Positions 10,720-20,469 of a stretch of 64,000 nucleotides of DNA are shown here, piece by piece. The DNA comes from Elymus sibiricus (taxonomy: Eukaryota > Streptophyta > Magnoliopsida > Poales > Poaceae). The translations under genes and the position numbers were made by a program. The DNA lies in contig CM077676.1 of the NCBI GenBank assembly GCA_039707655.1, positions 82,795,895-82,859,894 on the forward strand. The letters are read 5' to 3'. The notes under the pieces were generated by a model. That model saw only the letters and a list, made by a program, of their open reading frames with translations. It had not been told where the DNA came from and made no database searches. The stretch's first letter is position 1; every line of letters begins with the position of its first letter.

Positions 10720-12621
10720 CTACGGCCCATCTGACTTGCCGGCCTTCTCGTTTGCCACCGCCTCCTGGCAAGCGGCGCATACAGCAGCCTCCCTGCCGGA
10801 GTTCTCAGTCTTGGCTTTCTTGGCAGACTCAGAGTTGTCGGAGCCTTCGACAGGCATAACAGTTTTGCCCTTGTGCTTTCTATTGCGCTTCCGGCCTTTC
10901 TTCCCCGGGGTGACAGCATCATCGTCCTCAGAATCTACTTCGGGACCAGCGTCCTCCCCGGGAAGCCTTCTTCCTTCCTCAGCACGTGCACACTTATCCG
11001 CCAACGTGTAGAGCTCGTTAACGGTCTTGGGCAACTTAACGTTCATTTTCTCACGCATCCTCCGATTGCGCACATTCGTGTGAAAGGCGGCAATCACGAC
11101 TGCGGGGTGCACATCTGGAATATTACGGTGCACACGGCTGAACCTCTGGATGTACTTGCATAAAGTTTCACCATCTCTTTGCGGGATCACCTGTAAGTCG
11201 CTGGGCTGTCCAGGGGCTTTGTGGCCCCCGGTAAAGGCACCAATGAACTCGTTGCAGAGATCTGACCATGAAGAAATGGAGTTCTCTGGCAAATTCATTA
11301 GCCAAGACCTCACGTTGGGTTTCAGTACCAACGGGAAGTAGTTGGCGAGGATTTTCTCATCTTTTCCCCTGGCTGCTTGCACGGCGATCGTGTAGATGCC
11401 CAGAAACTCTGTCGGGTTCAGCTTGCCGTCATACTTTTCCGGCACTTCTGGCTTGAAGGCTCGAACGGATGGCCATCGGACTTGCCGCAGCGCACGGGTG
11501 AAGGCGGGACATCCAATCTCGTAGGGTAGATATCCGCCAACCTTTGGCGCAGGCTCATCATCGATGGGGCCATTGCGCGCGTCGGATTGACGACGCACCT
11601 CCCGGCGCCGTTCGATGGTGGTGCGGGCGTCTTCTGCCCGCCTGTCTCGCAGCACTTGCCGCGCTCGCGGATCCGAAGAGGCCATCGACACCTCGTCGGG
11701 CTCGAAGGATCGCTGAGCTTGCCGCGGTCGTTGGTGTTGTTGCTGCTGAGATTGTTGCCGATGAGGTGATTGCACCGTTAGCGCGGCACCGTCAGTGCAG
11801 CCATCAACTGGGTTTGCCGGTGCCATTTGCGGACACCGTGGGGGCTCCGCTTGCTGCGATTTACTGGCCTCAGTGAATCCAATCAAGCTTTGGATGGTAG
11901 CTCTCCACTCATCCATCTTCTCTGCCGCTGGACAGAAGTTTAGCAGCATCTGGGCTCACGCCATTGCTTCTGCAGCTGTGGCTGGCATGGCCGGAAGCGA
12001 AGAACGTGACGTCACTCTACTCCTGGCAGAGCCAGCAGGAGCGCCATCGCGGTCTTGCTACCGCGGCACATGATCAGCAGCAGGTCGTCGTGGCGGAGGA
12101 GGTGCCTGAGGATCTGGGATTTGATCAACAAGAGTCTTGTCGTGAGGTCGCCGCTGACCAGAGTCGTTGGCGCCGCTCGGAGCTGTGCCGCGCCCGTTGT
12201 GCGAGGGGCGCGGTGTCTGTCCTGAAGCTGCATTCTTGGACGCCGCCGCAGCGGGATCTTGGCTCGCGCCGGCCTGGGCTTTGTCGTTCCGGTGGCTACG
12301 TTCGTCGGCGCGGCGAGGAGGTGGAGGAGGAAGAGGTCGTCCGTCCGCTCCGCCCGCGCCGTCGTGGCTCCGTTCGCCTGAGGATCGAGGAGGTCGACTG
12401 CCTCCAGCACACTCGTCCCCTGCGCCGACCGCGGTGGGCATGACGACTGCGCCGCCTGCGCTGGTCGTGCCAACCGCAGTACCCGCGCCGCCTGCATTGG
12501 CCGCGCCGCCCGCGCCGCCTGCCGATGCGTGCGGGGTGGCCATCATCGTGATGCCCTTCTTCTTGGGCGCCATCGACGACGAGGAAGTTGATGAAGATGA
12601 TGAAGAAGACGCGCAATCCAC
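10720..12621 (-). pseudogene. Gypsy gag
   Basis: One minus-strand frame starting at an ATG just after the PBS. The N-terminus is Ser/Gly/Ala-rich. The Gag core (about 11,000-11,500) has FKPEVPEKYDGKLNPTEFL, PLVLKPNVRSWLMNLPENSI, WSDLCNEFIGAF and YIQRFSRVHRNIPD. A basic tail leads to the zinc knuckle. Nonsense codons in frame are TAG at 12,058-12,060, TGA at 11,956-11,958 (reads AMA-stop-AQMLLNF, a likely Trp) and TAG at 10,720-10,722 (before CKIH, a likely Trp). Gag, knuckle and protease otherwise share one frame. Confidence 0.85.
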
Positions 12622-12650
12622 TGATCAAGGTTCGCACAAGCGACGCTTCC

Positions 12651-12671
12651 CCCTACCTGGCGCGCCAAAGA
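12651..12671 (-). other. Primer-binding site of the gag-pol Gypsy element
   Basis: On the minus strand, directly inside the LTR, the sequence runs TCTTTGGCGCGCCAGGTAGG. The TTTGGCGCGCCAGGTAGGG word fits a Gypsy PBS and sits where priming would start. Confidence 0.55.
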
Positions 12672-13515
12672 TGTCGTGGTGTGACGACCATCTATGGGGC
12701 CATGCAGCCCCTTGTGGTTCGGCGGGGGAGGTCGACGTACACAAAGAGCATGAACAATGGAGGGCGCAAGGGATTTTACCCAGGTTCGGGCCGCAGAGAA
12801 GCGTAAAACCCTACTCCTGCTTTTGGTATATTAATGGTGTGGGAGCACAGTACAAGGAGTGCTTCTCCCGGCAAGGTGGGAGGAGCAGCTACACGAGACG
12901 TGCTTGTGTTTGAAAAGGGGTCCGACCTCTAACTGTTGCCATGGCCCTCCTTTTATAGCTCAAGGGGTTACCACAGTGGCAAAACAGTAATTACATAGCG
13001 ATTAGATAGCAAACAGTGCTATCATACCTAACTCTGCCAGTTTAGGACAAAGGCATTAAATGCGCCGTTAGGTGTCATGTGGAGAGGTAGTCCCGGCAAG
13101 GTTTCTGCACCGCTTGCCCAGCTACCTCGTATTATCCTGACACGCCTCCCGGACATGTGTCATTAGAAGCAAATCCTGTCCCAGCGTGCTGACACGTGCC
13201 CGATAAGCCTTACCAACCAGCCCGCGCGGTCGACACCTCACCCACTAGCGAACACCTGTGCGGTGAGGTGGAGCGCTGGAGGGCTGGCAGGAGCTTGCCG
13301 GTACGGATCTTGCCGGGTCCTCACCTTGCCGTCTTAGCCTTGCCGGCAAGGAATGTCTTCATCTTCGGTACTGGTCGAGTGCTGTGTCTTGAGCTTCTTT
13401 CTGGTAGCTTCCGTGACTGGATTCTGAGTCTTGGTTTTGACGGTTCCCGGCAAGGAGGCTGCCACTGTCTGTGCATAAGTTAGGGTATAAAATACCCATG
13501 TTTTATACACCGACA
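12672..13515 (-). repeat. 5' LTR of the gag-pol Gypsy element (844 bp)
   Basis: On the minus strand it begins TGTCGGTGTATAAAACATGG and ends GTCACACCACGACA, with TG...CA ends and the PBS next to it. The start carries a short palindrome (GGGTATTTTATACCC). It is AT-richer than the other Gypsy LTR. Confidence 0.75.
12951..12957 (-). promoter_or_regulatory. TATA box in the Gypsy 5' LTR
   Basis: Minus strand GCTATAAAAGGAGG. It lies about 280 bp before the LTR end, so transcription would run through R-U5 into gag. Confidence 0.5.
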
Positions 13516-14398
13516 TAGATCAAGATGAGATCACACGCACAAGTATAAGGTTGTGACTGTAAGTTCTCATACTCATGCCTATTTTCATATTATTCTTTGC
13601 ACCTAAAAGGTTGTTTAAACGGTCTAGGAAATTGGAACAATTGTCGAGCACAATAAGTTTATTGAATTTTATCATGGAGCACATCCTCCTATGGGTTCGA
13701 TACTAGGGTCACTTCTTGGGAAAAAGGCCAGAGACTTTCTACAATCCAAAACAGATCATAAAGGGCCATCACGGACCAGGTAAAAAAAGTTACTGAATTA
13801 AGCATCCACACCTCCAGACATTTGTTCGCATGCAAGAAGTCTCCCAGGAACACATTATATTCCTAGCAGTCGTATATGTACTAACATTTCGCTATTTATA
13901 TCACTAAAGCTACATGAGCATGGCCTCTAAAGCAAATTGCTTGCCGTCTGTTTTTTCCAGTATACTCGAAAACAAAGATAATCAGGGAAATTTGAAAAAT
14001 TATGAGGGGCGATCTGCATGGAGCGTGATCGAGGTCGCTGCTCATGTTGCTGGTAATGCTTCTGGCGCCACCGACGTTAGTTCTTCCTGGCGAGAAGGAG
14101 GCCGTGAGGCAGGTTGGAGCGAGAGAGGCAGGTCGCGTCGGTGGAGCAGGGGCGGGAGGGATGGCGAGCGGGGTGGGATCTCGACGCGCAAATCAGAGCT
14201 TTTCTCACCGGAGGTGCTGCCCCGAGAAGATGAACGAGTGCCCATGCTGATCCTCGTCCTCGATCTGGCACTCCCGACGTGATGGTTAGACGGGCGGGAG
14301 GCGGCGTCGGGAGCACGCGACAAGGCATAGTTGCTTCCCGCCGCAGCTTGGGAAAATATTAGGGGAGTTGCAACGACCCATCTATCTATCTGGGGGAG
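13516..14398. other. Flank without a recognisable gene
   Basis: AT-rich up to about 13,990, then a GC-richer patch (14,030-14,330). The patch has open frames on both strands, but no motif, splice signals or codon pattern that I can tie to a gene. Confidence 0.5.
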
Positions 14399-16179
14399 TT
14401 AGGCCTTGTTTGGTTGTAGGGGAACTAATCCCTTAGTGGAACTAATCCACCTACAGCGTGTTTGTTTGGGGGGAGTTGGAGGTGGGGAATGGGAGTTTAA
14501 GGTCCATGGGATTTAACTTCCCTTGATTGGGTCAGGGACATGGGAATTAACAGAGGCAGGGGAAAGGGAATTCGGAGGCCCAACTCCCGTGAAACTCTTC
14601 CCTGGGGGGACCCTAGTAATTCAGCGTGGGAGTGGGAATTGACGTAAAAAAAACGACCGCGAGCTGTTCCTCACGTCCCGCGGCGGAAGGGGATAAAGGC
14701 GCGAAAATTCTAGAGAAAGCGCTGTAAAATCCTACCTGATTACCCCTATTTAGCAGCGGCGCCATTCTTCCTCCAAACAAATCTTCGACCCGCTAATTTC
14801 TCCTCATTCTGCAGAGATGGCGGCAAGCACGAACAGGAGCTGAGGTAGCCCTATTCTTCATCTTTCCATCTTGAATTCATGGATATTTTCCTGCCAATCC
14901 AACCTTGTGACGTACACATCTAGTTGTATCCCATCTGATTTTGCTAACAAAATTGGATTCGTTGCTTTTCCCTTCACAAACTGATGCAGATCTATTCTTC
15001 TTTCTATTTTTTCTCCTGCTCCACAGGTTGTAGATTTGTTTCAGCACTTCGTTTCCCCTTTTCTATCAGGAGCAAGAGTCACCAAAAGGCCGCAGGTGGG
15101 AAGCAATCCTTCATTTTGTGTTTCATTTGTTCCCTTGTTTGATTCGTACGGAAAGTGTAGAGAGGTCTCTGTCTTACTTAGTACGTGATTGCCTTTGTAG
15201 AAGCATAGGTGGGACATGGATGGGTATAATTAGTGGATGAAATCTCTTGTACTTGTACAATTTTTTTTGCTATTCTTCGGCTGTAGTTGTTGATCATCGC
15301 TGGCTTGCCGTTGTGGCTGCTACTTGCACATGTATAGGACCAAGATTGTTCATGATGTTTGCTTCATGCTCTTGTACTTTCTAAGTACAGTTTTAAATAC
15401 ACAATTAAGTGCCAAATGACAACTGTAAGTGCCATATGCAGATGCAGATTTTACAAAACATATATGCATGTTTCATCGACACATATTTTATATACACATG
15501 TACACACAAACAAATCTTGATAGCTGATACAGATATGATTCTTGTAGCTTTTCCCTACCTATTCCCTTTCTAATTTTATTTTTCTCCCTATTCATGTCTT
15601 GTTTGAGTAAGTCATACAGTACTCATTCTTTTACTTCATCTTCTGTAGATCTCAAGCAAAGAACAAGAGGTACGGCTGAACTTATTCTTCTGTAACTTCA
15701 GAAATATGTTCAGATTTATCTATCTCGCTCTCTCTTTGTCGTGCTTAGCATCTGAATTTTATTATTAGAAATATACTAGACAAATGGCTGTAGAATAGTC
15801 TGTGGATAAATTCTAATACAAACGGATATGTTAGGCGAAATTAACACTCTTGCTTGCGGCTGGCTTGCTGTCATGGTTGCGCACCTGATTGGTAGTACAC
15901 ATGTTCAGGACAAGGTTAAGCTTATGTGACTGCTTCCTTGCTTCCTGTTGCGCTATGTTTGAAATCATGTGAAATTCCTGCAGCATGCACTTTGAAAGAT
16001 CTGCATCTTTATTATCTATAAAACTGTTTATATTTGAGTCTGAAGAGTACATGTGAACTGAAAAAAAGAGTAGTTTAATTCATATTAATGCTGCACCTTA
16101 TGGTCTTGTACATCAGTATACCATTATGTAATAAGCATCCATTTGATTCATGTATTCGATTGCCTTATATAAATACAGA

Positions 16180-16551
16180 ATGGAGGGGGATTTGATCCAT
16201 ATCAAAATGCATCATGGGGGTACATTTTCAATGGAAGGACCACTTACTTATGACGGTGGCCAAGTGTCTATTTTTCGTGACTGTGACAGTGAGCGTACAT
16301 CATATTTTCGCCTAGTTCGCATGGCTAAAGACGTAGGTTTCAAGGATGGTGATGAGTTATATTATACAATCCCTGGCTGTAGCCTTGACGAAGGAATTGA
16401 TTTAATTCATGATGACAATTCTGTCGTTAAGATGTTGAACTTTGCAAAGAAACACAACTTTGCAGAGATCTATCTTAAACATAAAGGCCATGAAAATATG
16501 TCTGCTGATCCAAGATCTGGTCTGGGCACTAATGAGAAACTTCCAGCGGAG
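16180..16551 (+). CDS. PB1-like domain exon inside the Harbinger element
   Basis: An exon between an AG acceptor (16,178-16,179) and a GT donor (16,552), with ATG at 16,181. The product (about 123 residues) starts MEGDLIHIKMHHGG and contains YDGGQVSIFRDCDSERTSYF, DGDELYYTIPG, a DEGIDLIHDD stretch and AEIYLKH. This is the pattern of the plant PB1-like domain usually seen at the N-terminus of MuDR-type transposases. I know no standard Harbinger protein with it. It may be a captured host or MuDR exon, or part of another nested element. Its role is unknown; PB1 folds generally mediate protein-protein contacts. Confidence 0.6.
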
Positions 16552-16627
16552 GTACTTTACATAAAAATAAGTTACTTTTATCCATGCATTATTTTTCTTG
16601 GGTGCTGATGTGTGACTTTCTGGTTGC

Positions 16628-16923
16628 TTCTTGGATTGCTCAAGATGCGATGGGCTATCATTAGAAATCCCTCTTATTATCCTTTTGATACACAAGTTGA
16701 TATAATTCTGGCATGCTGCTATATTCACAATCTGATACGACAACAAATGCGGGTTGATCCCTGTGAACAATATCTAGATGAATACATGCTACGCCTTCAG
16801 TAGCAGCAAGTAAATGAGGATGTCATTCAGTCCACCGAAACATCATCTGAGTGGACTGAGAAAAGAGACAAGTTAGCTGATGAAATGTGGAAAGCTTGGA
16901 TAGCCAAAAGACAAGATCGTTGA
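16628..16923 (+). pseudogene. Harbinger transposase C-terminal fragment
   Basis: Encodes GLLKMRWAIIRNPSYYP, then ILACCYIHNLIRQQM, then EYMLRLQ. This is the C-terminal block of PIF/Harbinger DDE transposases, near the last catalytic acid. The part with the first catalytic residues is absent upstream, so the gene is truncated. An in-frame TAG at 16,801-16,803 (CAG to TAG would explain it) interrupts the tail, which continues open to TGA at 16,921-16,923. Confidence 0.7.
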
Positions 16924-17160
16924 TACACGCTAGTGCATTTTTATATGTAGGACATTAGATGTTTGCTCAGCAAAATATGTGTGTCGAAACATTCTACATT
17001 GATATTTGTTTTCTCCCATATGTCATAATAGCTTATGTGTCATTTCATTCACTTTCTTGTAATGATAGGAGAGATTGATTAATGTATGAACATCATATTT
17101 CCTACATGAGCATGTATATTTTGTATTGTTTGTACCCACGCATTTTATTGTCATATTAAA

Positions 17161-18148
17161 TTGACATCGAAAAAGAGAGACAAGAGAACATGGACAGCGG
17201 AGGAGCAGAGGTTACTTATTGCCATTCTATATAACATGAATGATTCTTCTTGGAAAGTAGATGCTGGCCACAAATCTGGATATCTGACCTACATTGAGAA
17301 GGAAATGGCTAAAGTGCTACCACATGCTGATCTTAAAGCGGATCCACATATCAGGTCTAAAGTTAAGATTTTGAAGAAGCAACTTTCGTATGTTCTGGAA
17401 ATTATGCAAAATGGTAGTGGGTTTGGATGGGATGATGAGAAGAAGATGGTAACTGGAGATAGGGAGACGTATATGGGCTGGGCAAAGGTACAATATGTAA
17501 AGAAATTTGCTCTGTTTAATGTTATTTTCAACTGAAATTTAGTTTCTAATGGAAATTCATGCTCTTTTTTTGTAGTCTCGTGAGGGAGCAGGTCCTCTGT
17601 ACATGAAGCCTATGGTTAACTTTGACAAGCTATGTGAGGTATATGCTACTGATTTGGCTAAAGGAGGGAGTGCTAAAGGTCCGGGTGAAGAAGAAATTGT
17701 AGAAGATGGATCAACAGTAGATGCACAACCTACTAGCAAACCAGCCAAGGAGAATCTTCCTGAATCAAATGAGAACACAAGCCCATCTGGTGGTTCTAGG
17801 CATGGTCGTAAGAGAACATACACTGATGATGATGCACTTGAGTCTGGTCTTGTAAGTGTGTCGAATACAATTGCAAAGTTTTTGGAAGCTGAGCAGGAGA
17901 ATGCTAAAACCATGAATGGTTTACAGAGGGCGTTTATGCATGAATCACGAGTTCATGAGCAAACATCAGCCAATAGAACCAAGTTACTTGATATTCTCCA
18001 GAATCTTAAAGGTCTCACAACCGAAGAGGTTGTAATGGCTATTCGTGTCATTGGTGGTGATGCTGGAAAGACAGAACTTTTCATCAATTTGCGTGATGAT
18101 TACAAAGTGGTGTTTGTTCGCCAGGAGCTCGAGGCGGCCAAAAAATAA
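17161..18148 (+). CDS. Harbinger ORF1: MYB/SANT-like DNA-binding protein
   Basis: Two exons, 17,161-17,487 and 17,576-18,148, joined in phase 0, give about 299 residues. The first exon has a MYB/SANT-like (trihelix-type) domain: RTWTAEEQRLLIAIL, YLTYIEKEM, SKVKILKKQL, then SGFGWDDEKKMV and YMGWAKV. The second has an acidic/Ser-rich linker, a basic RHGRKRTYTDDD patch and a C-terminal helical region ending RDDYKVVFVRQELE. In PIF/Harbinger systems this protein binds DNA and helps the transposase reach the nucleus and the ends. The expected start position reads TTG, not ATG, so the start may be lost or lie in an upstream exon. No internal stops are seen. Confidence 0.7.
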
Positions 18149-19426
18149 GTGAATATTTGGATTTACAATTCTGGATTAGTAGTTTTATTTTTTAGCTCTG
18201 GACTACTTGTTTGCTTTTAAACTCGTCAGTAACAACATTTGATGCTTCCCAGTTTATTTTGCGTTGCCTTATCTTATACAGTGCACTAGTAGTACATTTC
18301 TGAAAATATACTGAATGATTGGTTCATGCTTATGCTATAAGAAAAGGATATTTTCATCTCTTTCATCAACCGGTGTGGGTATTGCTGTGTCATGTGTTGC
18401 TCTCATTTCCTACTACATGCAACAATGATCTTATGACATTATATATTATCTGGAATTGCTTACTAATTTTCTTTTCCTTTTTGCATTCAAATTACAGTAG
18501 TATATTATTTGGTAAATGTTGTCAGCTGGCTCAGGTAGGTCTTGAAATGTCGGAGGAAGATTGGCTTTTGGGTCAACACCTGAATAATCGCAGCATGTGC
18601 AGAGCTAGTGTACATTCTTTTCTTAGTTAGTTTGCCCAGTTTTTGGATTTAATTTCATTTTCTCGTTTTGAGTTACTGAAATGGTGTGTGTATCCAGTTT
18701 TGCTGACTTTCTATACTGCCCAACATTTTTACTTGGCCGGTTCAGTTTCTGTAGCTACTAAACCGTATCATTAACAACTCCCATTCCAAGACCCCTGAAC
18801 CAAACAGAGGAAATTAATTTTCTGTCAAATTCCCACGAATAATTCCCACCCTACACCATACGTGGGATTGGGACTAATAGTCCACTTCCCATGTCTAATC
18901 CCTCAGCCAATTCCCCCTTAATAATTCCCATTCCCTTTCCCTCAAACAACCAAACACGCTGCTAGGGATTAGATTGATCCCTTCTTGTCACCCAATCCCT
19001 GCATACCAATCCCCTCTCTTTAGATCTCTTTTGGTTCTCCTAGACCGAGGAACATATTTTTGGCACAGTACAAGAACCAACCGCAGCGATGGAGATGAGC
19101 AGCCGCAACGCCTTGGCAACTCAAGGGGAAGGGAGGGAGGAGCCTGAACGGATGTCTCAGATCCTCATGGGCGCCGGACAATAAGTGAGAGATGGAGGAG
19201 CCGCCTGGGCTTGGGTGGCATCGAAGAATGAATGGAAGGGCCTCCCTCATACGTCGCCACACGGTCGCCTCGCTTCGTCGCCTCCGTCGCGTCGATCCAT
19301 TCCACGCAAACCGAATACGTTAACTCGGATCCACGGGTAACAGTTCCACATCGAAATGAACCACGTGGATCGGGCCACGATCCCGGACAATCCATGTGGA
19401 TTGGATCCTAACCAAACAAGGCCTTA

Positions 19427-19798
19427 GGGTGTTTTGTGGCAATCACCGATAAGAAAGGATGGGAAAGGGATATGCTGGAGTACCTTTCATTGGGTCCAAC
19501 TCTCCTTATACGGCGTCTCAAAAAAAAAAATCTCCTTATACGGGCATTTTTGGGGGGAAAGGAGAGATGCTCTCACACACGATAGAAAACCTAGCGTGAA
19601 GCCTTCAACCAGTTACGTGCATCCAACGGGCAATGTTCAGTGTTCCATGACTAAAGAAGAGCCAAGCTAGCAAGAGCAGCCAATAACACCAACCACATTT
19701 TTCAAGAAAACTGTCTAAAACGTTGGCTTTTCTATCAGAAGAAGAGAAGATCCACAGGTTGTTTTTCTAGGGAACAACTAGAAAGAAACCCCGCCACC
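19427..19798. other. Flank between the Harbinger nest and the retroposon
   Basis: No gene seen. A short direct repeat, TCTCCTTATACGG, occurs at about 19,500 and 19,531 around an A-run. Confidence 0.4.
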
Positions 19799-19884
19799 GC
19801 ATGTGGAACTTTTTTTTTTTTGAAAAAGGAATATATTAATATCGCGAAGATACCAATTACACCTGCTCCGATGAGAAAGCCGCC

Positions 19885-20259
19885 TTGCGGGCGGCTGCCC
19901 GTGACCTCCCCCCAGGTACTTCCACAGCTCCCTCTGTTCCTTCTGGCTCTGGTTCGAGATTCGTAGTTTTGGATTCGGTCCCGCTTGCCCACCTTGGTGA
20001 GGTGGCTTCCGATTGTGACATTGTGTTTCGCGGTGAGAAAGGTCCCCGTCTTGAGCAAATCTCCGCTATTTGCGCCAAGGAGAAGCTGGACGGGGCGCTT
20101 GCTGAGGCCCGGGCTCTTGCTGAACGTGGGCAGGCAAGCGCCTCGGCCCCTACTGACCTTGACCATAGAGAGGTCGAGGTTGGCATGGAGCCGTCCTTTG
20201 AGGCTGTGGTGGGTGCATCTCTTCCGTCCCCTCCTCCGGCGAGGGTTCTAAAGGGGTAG
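19885..20259 (+). pseudogene. LINE ORF1 tail, 5'-truncated
   Basis: An open frame of about 124 codons without an initiating ATG, ending at TAG 20,257-20,259. It is Ala/Ser/Pro-rich with no zinc knuckle left. Its position, 210 bp before ORF2, fits the C-terminal end of L1 ORF1, the RNA-binding protein. Confidence 0.5.
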
Positions 20260-20469
20260 ACCCCCCACGCGTCTTCACCCCTCTGAGCACCAAATAGTGG
20301 TGCGTGGGGTTAGTGCTGGGGCTCCTCTCTTGGAGCCGTCGGCCGCCGAGGCCCCCCGTGTCCGGGGACGTCGCGGTCGTCCTGCGAAGTCCACCGCCCG
20401 GCCCACGACGGTCGGGCGGGCTAGCTCGGCCCCACCCGAGGGGCCTAGGACTTCCCCGGATGTTCCAAT

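Larger units (their letters stand above)
5956..13515 (-). mobile_element. Ty3/Gypsy gag-pol element, 3' LTR not seen
   Basis: Minus-strand order is 5' LTR (12,672-13,515), PBS, gag, protease, RT, RNase H, integrase, then a short 3' untranslated part ending at the neighbouring LTR at 5956. The order PR-RT-RH-INT is the Gypsy order. No chromodomain is seen after the integrase. The right flank 13,516-13,520 (TAGAT) would be one TSD copy. The 3' LTR is presumably displaced left of the window by the inserted pol-less element. The coding frame has several nonsense codons and at least two frameshifts, so the copy is dead. Confidence 0.85.
14454..18961 (+). mobile_element. Inner PIF/Harbinger element (TSD CTA), 4.5 kb
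   Basis: Ends CAGCGTGTTTG (14,454-14,464) and its complement at 18,951-18,961, flanked by CTA at 14,451-14,453 and 18,962-18,964. Sub-terminal sequence is also related (GGGGAATGGGAGT near 14,485; ATTCCCATTCCC near 18,925). It contains a PB1-like exon, a Harbinger transposase tail and a MYB/SANT-like ORF1, all on the plus strand. Most of the transposase core is missing, so it cannot move itself. A leader with possible 5' exons (about 14,690-16,150) has no clear coding sequence. Confidence 0.8.
14402..19423. mobile_element. Outer Harbinger/Tourist-like element (TSD TTA)
   Basis: 14-bp perfect terminal inverted repeats (TIRs), GGCCTTGTTTGGTT at 14,402-14,415 and its complement at 19,410-19,423, flanked by TTA at 14,399-14,401 and 19,424-19,426. 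A 3-bp TTA duplication is the PIF/Harbinger signature. Without the nested element at 14,454-18,961 only about 510 bp remain, so the outer element was a MITE-sized non-autonomous copy. Confidence 0.8.

Noticed and set aside
12167..12913. Long plus-strand open frame (248 codons) over the Gypsy gag start and LTR
   Set aside because: Antisense shadow of the GC-rich gag N-terminus; runs into the LTR, no motif.
14042..14323. Minus- and plus-strand frames in the GC-rich patch before the Harbinger element
   Set aside because: Overlapping frames on both strands without family similarity; could be an old gene fragment but cannot be supported.
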